Of a stretch of 47,690 bases of DNA, positions 8,460-16,722 are shown in pieces. Source of the stretch: CBDULQ01 sp965368115 (lineage in GTDB: Bacteria; Pseudomonadota; Gammaproteobacteria; SZUA-229); the NCBI GenBank assembly GCA_965368115.1, contig CBDULQ010000001.1, positions 1 through 47,690 of the forward strand, given 5' to 3'. Every line of letters starts with the position of its first letter. Within the stretch, counting starts at the first letter, position 1. Position numbers and translations under genes: made by a program. Under the pieces are notes generated by a model, which did not search any database, was not told the origin of the DNA, and worked only from the letters and a program-made list of their open reading frames with translations.

Positions 8460-9079
8460 GAATCATCCTCCGTTTCACCCTGCGCATTCTGCTCATCCAG
8501 GGTTAACCACAATAATTCACACTCACCGACAAAATTGAAGCGGCTGTTGTTATCCAGGACTTCGACACTACGGAAGTTATTCTTCACCCGACAGTTGCTT
8601 ATCAGGCTCAGGCCTTCCGCCTGCTTATTCAGATCCTGCAACAGACCGAATAGATCGCCTTCATGCAGTAACTGAAAATCCAGCTTCATAGTGCTGGCAT
8701 AAATCTCCAGATCATCCAGATCGAGCTGAATGTTGTCCCTGTCGACCAGCTTACGTCGGCTAATATCAAACTTGACCGAGGGTATCCGGCGTTGCTCGGT
8801 CGATTTTTGAATGGTTTCAATCCACTGAATTCGATGCTCGTCACCATAAATTCCACGACGTTCGAGTTGCTCGAACTGTGACTCATAGGCACTCAACAAC
8901 TGTTCCCGGTCCAGCGCCTGCTGATAGCGAGCTTTCGCCTGCACCAGCGTATACTTGCTACGCTTCCAGTTTTCCTCGTACTGCTGGTGATAATATAGAC
9001 CTACACCAACCAGCAGCGCGCTGACAATCAGAGCGACAATGAAATACTGGACCTGACGCTTGATCTTCATCCATTCCAT
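8456..9079 (-). CDS. PilO/MshJ-like pilus assembly protein
   Basis: A 207-residue bitopic inner-membrane protein. It has a short basic N-terminus, one membrane helix (about 12-29), a coiled-coil stretch (30-75, rich in Q, E, R, L), then a compact alpha/beta domain. This is the usual plan of PilO/MshJ proteins, which pair with PilN in the alignment subcomplex between motor and secretin. It overlaps the upstream PilM/N-like gene by 13 bases, consistent with stoichiometric coupling. A second ATG at codon 4 could also serve as the start. Function is assigned from architecture and gene order; sequence alone would be weak. Confidence 0.65.
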   Translation of the reverse strand: MEWMKIKRQVQYFIVALIVSALLVGVGLYYHQQYEENWKRSKYTLVQAKARYQQALDREQLLSAYESQFEQLERRGIYGDEHRIQWIETIQKSTEQRRIPSVKFDISRRKLVDRDNIQLDLDDLEIYASTMKLDFQLLHEGDLFGLLQDLNKQAEGLSLISNCRVKNNFRSVEVLDNNSRFNFVGECELLWLTLDEQNAQGETEDDS

Positions 9080-10650
9080 GCCGCATGCTCCGCCCGCATA
9101 GTGACTGTAAGGGTAAACAGCCCTGAATCTTCACGCGCGACCGGCTGGCTGTCGAGTCCGGCCTGCAAACTCAGATTCGCCGTTGATCGTACATCGATAG
9201 GCAGCTTGTCGATAACAACACGTAACACGTCCTTACGTGCACGCAACACTTCCGCCAGACGATTCACCTGGTCCACCGACTGTCGAATCGTGTCGGCACT
9301 CACCGGTACCCGACCCTTGATTTTGGCAAAATGATTGAGTTGGCGGGCCTGCAATTGTTCGGTATTGATTTTATGCTGCATATTCGGCTGATCCTCGCCG
9401 CGTTCCGGATCGATAGCCTGCCATTCGATTTCACGAATACTGATCAACGACAGATCATGGCCACTCAGGGTATGGCTCAGTTCGACGAAGAATGCCTGCG
9501 GCGAAACCTGTTTGCGTTGTTCGATGTAATTAACCGTATCGACCGTCGCCTTCATCTTCCGCGCCACTTTGAGACGAGGCTCCAGGCGCTTCAATTCCTG
9601 TTCGTAGCGCTCGTCGATACTTGCAGCTTGCTGGGCCAGGATGCCGGCCTCTTCCTGCAGGCGGTTCATGTCGATAAACAGGTAGACCATGGCCAGCAGG
9701 GACAACAGAATCATCGCCTGAGCCGATTGCTGCAACCACCAGCCGACCTGATTACGACGATAGACTTCGAAGTCTTCGCGATTACCATAATGGCCCCGGG
9801 AAAAATGGTCTTCCATGCATAGCTGAGCGAAGATACCGTTTCCGAATGGGCCGCTGATACCCTGGGTATCGACTTTTTTCTCAACCTCTGCCAACCGGTG
9901 TACCGATACTTCACGGAGCGGCGAAGACTGGCATTCGGCCAGAATCGAATCCATGTGCTCATCGCCGGCAATAATATGGATATGCAGAATTTCGTCGAAA
10001 CCGATGTGACGTTTGTTGGTGAGAAAACGTGCCGTCTGGTCAATTTCGTCGGATAGAAACTTGCCGTAGCTGTCGCCTTCCAGGCTGATAGCGGCTGAGC
10101 GGCTGGTCATCAATTTACCGTCACGGAAATAGGTTTGACGAACATTCGACGACACCTGTTGTGAAATCAACAATACATGACCGGAACGCGCATCGATTCG
10201 GCTGAGCACTTTTTTACTGACATGCGGCAAACTCCACATGCCGCTCACCGGCACTTCTTCCGCTTTCATGATGTCGAGCCAGGGGCGAATCAGGTCGATG
10301 TTGGTCAACGCTGACATCAGTACGATGTCATCCCGGCGCCCATCTTCTTCCCGACCCTGTACTTCATGACAGGTATACTGACGACTGCTACGATAGTAAC
10401 GTTCATTCAGTCGTTTAATCACCGCCGCACGGTCGGCGCCGCGTAAATGAGGGATGCTCTCGATACGAAAATCTTCTTCGATCACATCGACAAGCAGTCG
10501 TGCCGATACCTTAGGCGTATTCCGCAGATAATGTCGGAAATCGTCCAGGCCTTCCGAGTCCGGATTGAAATAAAAGGTGCCGGAGAACTTCCCGTTGATC
10601 CAGTGGAATACGGTGAGTCGATGGCCGGAGTAGTAAAATAATCGTTTCAC
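9067..10650 (-). CDS. MshI-like fused PilM/PilN-type pilus assembly protein
   Basis: A 527-residue protein that seems to join two functions normally carried by separate proteins. Residues 1-300 form a soluble cytoplasmic domain with alternating strands, as in the actin-like PilM/MshI fold. A single membrane helix follows (about 308-327, AMILLSLLAMVYLFID), then a coiled coil (330-370) and a periplasmic alpha/beta domain (380-527) in the style of PilN. In pili, PilM binds the ATPase side and PilN/PilO bridge to the secretin. It sits between mshG and the PilO-like gene, as expected for the alignment complex. The nucleotide-binding motifs of PilM are not obvious, so the actin-like core may be degenerate. 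Confidence 0.65.
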   Translation of the reverse strand: MKRLFYYSGHRLTVFHWINGKFSGTFYFNPDSEGLDDFRHYLRNTPKVSARLLVDVIEEDFRIESIPHLRGADRAAVIKRLNERYYRSSRQYTCHEVQGREEDGRRDDIVLMSALTNIDLIRPWLDIMKAEEVPVSGMWSLPHVSKKVLSRIDARSGHVLLISQQVSSNVRQTYFRDGKLMTSRSAAISLEGDSYGKFLSDEIDQTARFLTNKRHIGFDEILHIHIIAGDEHMDSILAECQSSPLREVSVHRLAEVEKKVDTQGISGPFGNGIFAQLCMEDHFSRGHYGNREDFEVYRRNQVGWWLQQSAQAMILLSLLAMVYLFIDMNRLQEEAGILAQQAASIDERYEQELKRLEPRLKVARKMKATVDTVNYIEQRKQVSPQAFFVELSHTLSGHDLSLISIREIEWQAIDPERGEDQPNMQHKINTEQLQARQLNHFAKIKGRVPVSADTIRQSVDQVNRLAEVLRARKDVLRVVIDKLPIDVRSTANLSLQAGLDSQPVAREDSGLFTLTVTMRAEHAAWNG

Positions 10651-10662
10651 AACTCAAACCAC

Positions 10663-11877
10663 CTATATATCCAGTGTCGATATGGTGTCATAGATCGGAC
10701 CCAGCACCGCCAGCATAATCCATAACATGATAGTACCGAGAATAACCGTCAGCACCGGACTGATGGCCGGTTCCAGCTTCTCGATCGCTTCGCGCACTTC
10801 ACGATTGTAGAAATAGCTGACATTGAGCAGCGATTTGTCCAGTGCACCGGTGTTCTCGCCAATGCGAATCATGCGAATCACAATCGCAGGGAACAGGTCG
10901 ACGCGTGCAAAACTTTCGCTGATTGAGTCGCCTTCGGCAATGTTTTCGCCCGCCTGGACAATGGCCTGCTTGAGAACATGATTATCGACCAGGTCCTTAC
11001 TGATTTTCAGACTTTCCAGCACGGTAATACCGGAGGCATACATCATCGCCATATAGTTGGCGAAACGGGCCAGCTTAATGCGCAATAACAACGGGCCGAA
11101 CAACCAGATTTTAAGTTTGAACATATCCAGTCGGTAGCGCACATCGGCATTACGGCGCGCGGCATTTTTAATGACAACCACGGCAGCTATGGGCATCCCG
11201 AAGACCAGGTACCAGTAGTCCACCATGAAATTAGATGTGGCGATCAGTGCCCGAGTATGCAACGGGATTTCGCCACCCATGTCCTTGATGAACGGGACCA
11301 GCTGAGGTAACAGATAGGTCATTAGAAAAGTCACCACGGCAAGTACCACGACACTGACAATGGTCGGATAAATCATGATCTTCCGAGTATGGGAAACCAT
11401 TTCGTCCTGCCATTTCAGCGTCTCTGCCATATCCTGCAATACCTCGGACAATCGGCCGCTTTCCTCGCCGACTTTAACCAGCATCACGTACACATTGTCG
11501 AACGTAGACGGATGCTCCGCCAGAGACGCGGAAAAGGTTTTACCCCCCTGGATATCGTCGATCACGGCAGCCAGTACATCTTTCAGCTGGCCGGTCGGCA
11601 AGCTGTCACGCAGATCCGCCAGACCCTCCAGAATGGGTACTCCGGCATTGGTCATCTGTTGCATCTGAAATGTGAAATTGATCAGGTCTTTACGTGTAAC
11701 GCCACCCACTCGACGCTGAAAACCAAACCCGCCGGATTTTTTTTCCTTACAGGTGATCAGGTCGAAACCCATGCTGGACAGACGCTGTTCCAGTTCCAGC
11801 ACATTATCCGCGTCGATCACATCGTTGCGAATGTGTCCCTGCTGGTCGATGGCTTTGTATTTAAACGTACTCGGCAT
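10663..11877 (-). CDS. mshG: Type IV pilus platform protein, MshG/PilC/GspF family
   Basis: Inner-membrane platform protein on which the assembly ATPase acts. The 404-residue protein has the family's N-terminal soluble start (FKYKAIDQQGHI), two repeated cytoplasmic T2SF domains (about 70-190 and 270-395) and three membrane segments (about 168-190, 215-235 and 375-395). The hallmark KxGExSGRLSEVL is present in the first domain and RIGENTGALDKSL in the second. Length is typical. The ATG shares one base with the stop of the ATPase gene upstream (TAATG), so the platform and motor are translationally coupled, as usual in these operons. Confidence 0.92.
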   Translation of the reverse strand: MPSTFKYKAIDQQGHIRNDVIDADNVLELEQRLSSMGFDLITCKEKKSGGFGFQRRVGGVTRKDLINFTFQMQQMTNAGVPILEGLADLRDSLPTGQLKDVLAAVIDDIQGGKTFSASLAEHPSTFDNVYVMLVKVGEESGRLSEVLQDMAETLKWQDEMVSHTRKIMIYPTIVSVVVLAVVTFLMTYLLPQLVPFIKDMGGEIPLHTRALIATSNFMVDYWYLVFGMPIAAVVVIKNAARRNADVRYRLDMFKLKIWLFGPLLLRIKLARFANYMAMMYASGITVLESLKISKDLVDNHVLKQAIVQAGENIAEGDSISESFARVDLFPAIVIRMIRIGENTGALDKSLLNVSYFYNREVREAIEKLEPAISPVLTVILGTIMLWIMLAVLGPIYDTISTLDI

Positions 11878-13604
11878 TACAGTCTGTCCGTCAGGTCGAT
11901 TACACGAGAAATTTCTTCCAGGCTGGTCAGGCCTTCCAGTACCCGAGCCGTCGCATCGTCCGCGAGGTTTCGGTAGCCAGTGGAACGGGTGTATTTCTTG
12001 ATTTCGCCCAGCGTGGCTTTGCGCGCAATCAACTCATCCAGTTCATCATCCATACGCAGTACTTCAATCACCGCGATACGTCCCCGGTAACCGGTACCGT
12101 CGCAATGACTGCAACCCGCCGCTTCATGGATGATCAGCTCGTCGTCAGCATCGACATTGAGCAGTTGCTTCTCGATGGCTTCCGCAGATCGTGGTGTTTT
12201 ACAATGGGCACAGAGTTTACGAATCAGTCGCTGCCCCATGACGCCGATGATGTTACCGGTCATGATGTCGGGCAACACACCGATATCCTGCAGGCGTGGA
12301 ATTGCACCGATGGCGGAATTGGTATGTAGAGTGGAATACACCTGGTGCCCGGTCATTGCAGCACGAAAGGCCATTTCAGCGGTGTCATTGTCACGAATCT
12401 CGCCCACCAGAATAATGTCCGGGTCCTGACGCATCAGCGAACGTATACCATTCGCGAAATCCATACGCACCACTTCGTTGATCGAGGTCTGGCGAATCAT
12501 ATCCATCGGATATTCCACCGGGTCCTCCAGGGTCATGATATTGACCTGCTCGGAACGCACATAGTTGAGCATGGAATAAAGCGTAGTGGTTTTGCCGCTA
12601 CCGGTGGGTCCGGTCACCAGAATAATACCCTCCGGCCTGGCCATCATCAGTTTCAATGTCGACAGGGTTTCCGCATGTATCCCCAGTTCATCCAGCGGTA
12701 CTATGCCCTTTGAACGATCCAGCACACGCAGTACGATGTTTTCGCCGTGGGTTGTCGGTTGTGCGGAAACACGAAAATCCACCGGCCGGCCGCGAATCTG
12801 TAAACTGATACGGCCATCCTGAGGTGCGCGGGTTTCGGCGATGTTCATATTCGACATGACCTTGAGGCGCACCACGATCGCCGACCAGTAGTCCTTGTGT
12901 AGACTACGCACCTGACGCAACACGCCATCGATGCGATAACGTAAACGCAGAAACGCGCCTTCCGGTTCGAAGTGCACGTCGGAGGCGCCCTTTTTCACCG
13001 CATCGGATAAAATGGCATCGACCAGGCGCACCAGCGGCTGGCTGTATTCGTCGCCTTCCGCTTCCAGACTGGCGTAATCGATCTCACCGGTTTCGATTTC
13101 ATGCAGAATTCCATCCACCGACAGTTCATAACCATAGAACTGGTCGATGGCCTGTTTGATTTCACCTTCGCCCGCCAGCAGCGGATTGATTTCGATCTTA
13201 CGACCCACCACGGCGCGAATACGATCCAGCACAACCAGGTTATAGATATCCGTCATCGCCAGATTCAGGCTGCTGGTGTCGGCATCGAAACTGATCGGGA
13301 TGACCGTGTAGCGACTGGCAATATCTTTGGGGATCAGTTTCAGCGCTTCCTGGTCGGGGATGGCATGATCGAGATCGACACTTTCCTTGCCGAGCATTTC
13401 ACCGAGCGCGTCACGCATGATCGATTCGGTAACGAAGCCCAGTGCAATCAACGCTTCGCCAAGCGGCTTGCCGGATTTTTTCTGCTCACGCAGAGCGATC
13501 TTCACCTGATCTTCGGTGACCAGGCCTTTATCAACCAGTTCTTCACCCAGGCGTTTTTTACGCGCCCTGAGTGCAGCGCCGATGTCGGTTATTTGCTCAT
13601 TCAT
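11877..13604 (-). CDS. mshE: Pilus assembly ATPase MshE with c-di-GMP-type MshEN domain
   Basis: Hexameric extension ATPase that drives pilin polymerisation. The 575-residue protein begins with an MshEN domain: residues 18-41 (RLGEELVDKGLVTEDQVKIAL then REQ) fit the known cyclic-di-GMP-binding pattern RLGxxLxxxGxxxxxxLxxxLxxQ, and a second, less perfect copy (PLGEALIALGFVTE) follows at 48. The ATPase core has Walker A GPTGSGKT (near 330), Asp and His boxes and Walker B DPDIILVGEIRD. A tetracysteine zinc site (CAHC ... CSHC) is typical of GspE/PilB. The protein appears complete and active. Its 3' and 5' ends overlap mshG (1 base) and the TPR gene (8 bases). MshE of Vibrio cholerae binds c-di-GMP through this domain, so second-messenger control is likely. 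Confidence 0.95.
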   Translation of the reverse strand: MNEQITDIGAALRARKKRLGEELVDKGLVTEDQVKIALREQKKSGKPLGEALIALGFVTESIMRDALGEMLGKESVDLDHAIPDQEALKLIPKDIASRYTVIPISFDADTSSLNLAMTDIYNLVVLDRIRAVVGRKIEINPLLAGEGEIKQAIDQFYGYELSVDGILHEIETGEIDYASLEAEGDEYSQPLVRLVDAILSDAVKKGASDVHFEPEGAFLRLRYRIDGVLRQVRSLHKDYWSAIVVRLKVMSNMNIAETRAPQDGRISLQIRGRPVDFRVSAQPTTHGENIVLRVLDRSKGIVPLDELGIHAETLSTLKLMMARPEGIILVTGPTGSGKTTTLYSMLNYVRSEQVNIMTLEDPVEYPMDMIRQTSINEVVRMDFANGIRSLMRQDPDIILVGEIRDNDTAEMAFRAAMTGHQVYSTLHTNSAIGAIPRLQDIGVLPDIMTGNIIGVMGQRLIRKLCAHCKTPRSAEAIEKQLLNVDADDELIIHEAAGCSHCDGTGYRGRIAVIEVLRMDDELDELIARKATLGEIKKYTRSTGYRNLADDATARVLEGLTSLEEISRVIDLTDRL

Positions 13605-15093
13605 GATCGAGCCGTCCTAACTGGTCGATGCGTGTCTGCACCGCTGCCGTGGAAAACTCAACCGTTTGCCGACCGGCCAGTTGCAGCGCCTGGCGGTAGA
13701 TGGGTAGCGCCTGCTGGTATTTACCGAGCTGATCCAGACTGACCGCCAGATTGTATGCGTAGTCTGCATTCTGTTTATCAACGGCCCAGGCATTGAAGAA
13801 CGACTGTTGCGCATCCGGCCAGCGTTGCTGATCCGCATACAGTGCACCCAGTGCAAAATGCAGATGCGCAGCATCGGGCTGTTCGCGCAACATGAACTTG
13901 ATGCTGCTTTCCGAACCAACGTCCTGATCGACGGCACTCAATCCGGCACGCGCGACACTGTCTTTGGGATCCAGCATCAACAGTTGGGTATAACGCGCAC
14001 GAGCCTGCGCGTACTGCTGTCGTTTCATGGCAACAGCGGCCACACCCAGCAGGGCATCACGATTACTGGCTTCACGTTGCAGTACCCGGCGATACAGCTC
14101 GTCCGCTGCATCGTACTGGCCGGCGTTAAAGGAACGGTAAGCACGCGACAATAACAGGTGCAGCGGGTCTTCCACCTGTTTGCGGGTAATTTCCATGGTT
14201 CTGGCCGGCGGCGCGATCCGGGGTTCAGGCTTCGCCTGAACGGCAGGCTGAGGCGGGGCGACCGATGATGCACTCGCCGTCTGTTTCGGTTCACTGTGGG
14301 ACGCCTGAAGCGCTAGTTGGCGAGCTGGTGCAGGCGGTTCGTTTATCGCTTCGCGACTCGATGCATCCCGCTCCGGGGCCGGATGTTGAACCGGTGTGGC
14401 TTGCGGTTGACGTTCCCGCACCTCGGCGATCTGTTGTCGAGAGTCATAATAGAAATAACTGCCACCGACCAGAAGGAAAAACAGGAATACCAGTATCCCC
14501 AGATCACGTAAACGACGGTTACGACGTTCGGTGGCATGACGACTTTTATGAATCATCATGTCCAGAGCGGCACGGGATGCCGGCGTATCCGCCGGTTTGA
14601 CCGGTTCGCCGGGTGGAGGCGTCATCTCAGTTGCTGGCGTAGCAACTTCGTCATCGGTTATGTCGGCGGGATTTCGTGCGACCTCATGTTCAACGGGTGT
14701 ATCATCCGGAACCGGCTCGCTCGGCAAAACCGGCTCATCATTTTCGTCACTGGCCAGTTCAATCGCGTCAGCATCGATCGCAGGTGGTTCGTCAAGCGCC
14801 TTGATCCCGTCGGCCGGTGGTTGGGGTTTCTCACTTAAGGTCGGCAGGTCTTCGCTAAACTCACCGCGAGGTCGTATGGCTTCGTGACCGTCTTCGATTA
14901 ACAGGGCGCTATCGTCCGAATCGGGTTCATCTATGGCTGTTCCTGCTGCCGATTCATCCTGCTCCTGTAAATGCAGTTCAAGTTCAATTTCGTCGTCGCC
15001 AGTCTGTGACCGTGCGGCGGCGTCATCGTCCGGTGTTGTCGACTTCTGTTTATCCTGGGCCGCTTTTTTCAGCGCGTCGAGCAATAGACTCAT
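13597..15093 (-). CDS. mshN: MshN-like TPR protein of the pilus assembly machinery
   Basis: A 498-residue bitopic protein. The N-terminal start MSLLLDALKKAAQDKQ resembles the conserved head of MshN and GspB/ExeB-type proteins. It is followed by an acidic, low-complexity cytoplasmic region (20-185, rich in D, E, P), one membrane helix (about 199-217), a proline-rich periplasmic linker and at least four TPR units (about 310-490: RAYRSFNAGQYDAADELY, VAAVAMKRQQYAQARARY, LGALYADQQRWPDAQQSF, AVSLDQLGKYQQALPIY). In MSHA systems MshN works with MshM and the secretin MshL. The long acidic cytoplasmic tail is more elaborate than the TPR part needs. Gene position between mshL and mshE matches the Vibrio order. 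Confidence 0.85.
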   Translation of the reverse strand: MSLLLDALKKAAQDKQKSTTPDDDAAARSQTGDDEIELELHLQEQDESAAGTAIDEPDSDDSALLIEDGHEAIRPRGEFSEDLPTLSEKPQPPADGIKALDEPPAIDADAIELASDENDEPVLPSEPVPDDTPVEHEVARNPADITDDEVATPATEMTPPPGEPVKPADTPASRAALDMMIHKSRHATERRNRRLRDLGILVFLFFLLVGGSYFYYDSRQQIAEVRERQPQATPVQHPAPERDASSREAINEPPAPARQLALQASHSEPKQTASASSVAPPQPAVQAKPEPRIAPPARTMEITRKQVEDPLHLLLSRAYRSFNAGQYDAADELYRRVLQREASNRDALLGVAAVAMKRQQYAQARARYTQLLMLDPKDSVARAGLSAVDQDVGSESSIKFMLREQPDAAHLHFALGALYADQQRWPDAQQSFFNAWAVDKQNADYAYNLAVSLDQLGKYQQALPIYRQALQLAGRQTVEFSTAAVQTRIDQLGRLDHE

Positions 15094-15102
15094 GGCGGCG
15101 AC

Positions 15103-16704
15103 CTACTGGGTAGACTCGGTTTCAGGCAGGAATCTACGGTAATCGCGAAGGTCGCCGGACAGGCTGGCCTGGCGCACCACCACCGGACGAATGAAGATCA
15201 CCAGCTCGGATTTTTCCCGTTGATCATCTTCGTAGGAAAACAGCTTGCCTATCCAGGGAATGCTCGATAACACCGGGACACCGGTATTGCGTTTGTTTTT
15301 TACGTCCTGCATCAAACCACCGATGACGGCAGTATCCCCGCTGTTAACCTTGAGTACCGACTCGATCTCGCGCACCTGGACCACCGGAATTTCACTCACG
15401 ACCCCGGCATTGGCGAGAGCCGGGTTTGGATCGGCAACGCTATCGATGACTCGTGAAATGGTCGGCCGTACATTCAACGTCACCACTTCCTGTTCATTGA
15501 TAAAGGGCGTCACCGACATCACGAAACCCACTGGAACAGTGTTGATTTCGGTTTCGATGGTGGTTACCGACGCGCTGGTCGATGATGCCGCCGTGGTCTG
15601 CACCTCCACTTCGAAATACACCAGGTTATCGACCACTTTAAGCATTGCGGTCTGATTGTTCAGCGCAATGACTTTTGGGCTGGACAGCACCTGTACATCG
15701 CCGAATTCCTCCAGCGCTTTTAAGGTCAGGTTGAGTGCGTCACCGCTTACGGTATTGGCAATGGTCAGTAAAGAAAACGGCGGCTGGCTCAGATTTGTGC
15801 CGGCCAGATTGGTATTAAAGCTTACACCGTCAGCCGGGTCGGACGCGACCAGCGACCAGTCGACACCCGACTGATAACGATCACTCAGGGTAATCTCCGC
15901 AATGGTCGCCTCGATCAACACCTGGCGTTTAGCGCTGTTGAGCACATCATCGATGAAGGCCTGTACCAACTGGTGCTGTTTATAGGTTGCATTCACCGCA
16001 ATCACACCGGATTCACGATTGACTATAACTCGAGTGGAATCGGGGATGGCGCCGGCCTCCGACTGTTGCGGCAGTTCGCCGAGAATCAGGGCGAGGTTGC
16101 GGCTCAGGGTGGCCCACAACTGGTTGTCGGATTTCATATTCATCACGGTGGTCGAATCGTTACCGGCCGTGCTGGTATTACCCTGTCCGGCTGCAGCACC
16201 GGTTTTACCGACTGATGTGGCGACTGAAACCAGGCCTTCACTGCTGCGCGCCATGTTCAGATAATCGATTTTGTAATTGCGCACATAAGGCTTGTCCGCA
16301 CTCACGCGCAGATTGTCGCCGTCCAGCTCGTAACGAATGTCAGCCTGGCGGGTCAGGCGCTCCAGAATTTGCGGCAGTGTCTGGTCGATGGCATTCAGGG
16401 TCACGTTACCACTGATGTCCTGCCCGATATCGAGATTCAGTTTCGCGTCCCGCGCCATGGAAAACAGCAGCTCCCTGACCGGTACGTCATTCACCACCAC
16501 GGTATAGGTTTCCAGCGGCGGTCGTTGTTCCGGTTCGGGTAACAAAACAGTACGGTTGACCGGCGCGGGAATCGGCGCCGGAATATCTTTAACCTGGTCC
16601 TTGTCCAGATGTCCGGCGGATTGTTCCGGTGGTCTGGCCGGCGAACAGGACAGTAACAGTGTGACAACGACACAGATCGAAAAACATTGCTTGTACAGGT
16701 TCAT
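15103..16704 (-). CDS. mshL: MshL-like outer-membrane secretin lipoprotein
   Basis: Forms the outer-membrane channel through which the pilus passes. The 533-residue protein has a lipoprotein signal (LLLSC with Cys20 the likely lipidated residue) and a proline-rich spacer. An STN/N0 domain follows (about 80-145, LNLDIGQDISGNVTLNAIDQTLPQILERLT), then a short N1-type domain. The C-terminal secretin core (about 260-515) carries QVLSSPKVIALNNQTA, the VPVGFVMSVTP strand and the GGLMQDV...GVPVLSSIPWIGKLF signature. A Gly/Ser/Thr-rich insert near 165-185 and a Thr/Ser-rich insert in the core (TTAASSTSASVTT) lie where gate loops are expected. It is followed after 9 bases by the mshN-like gene. Confidence 0.93.
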   Translation of the reverse strand: MNLYKQCFSICVVVTLLLSCSPARPPEQSAGHLDKDQVKDIPAPIPAPVNRTVLLPEPEQRPPLETYTVVVNDVPVRELLFSMARDAKLNLDIGQDISGNVTLNAIDQTLPQILERLTRQADIRYELDGDNLRVSADKPYVRNYKIDYLNMARSSEGLVSVATSVGKTGAAAGQGNTSTAGNDSTTVMNMKSDNQLWATLSRNLALILGELPQQSEAGAIPDSTRVIVNRESGVIAVNATYKQHQLVQAFIDDVLNSAKRQVLIEATIAEITLSDRYQSGVDWSLVASDPADGVSFNTNLAGTNLSQPPFSLLTIANTVSGDALNLTLKALEEFGDVQVLSSPKVIALNNQTAMLKVVDNLVYFEVEVQTTAASSTSASVTTIETEINTVPVGFVMSVTPFINEQEVVTLNVRPTISRVIDSVADPNPALANAGVVSEIPVVQVREIESVLKVNSGDTAVIGGLMQDVKNKRNTGVPVLSSIPWIGKLFSYEDDQREKSELVIFIRPVVVRQASLSGDLRDYRRFLPETESTQ

Positions 16705-16722
16705 GTGGATCGATTTCCTCGT

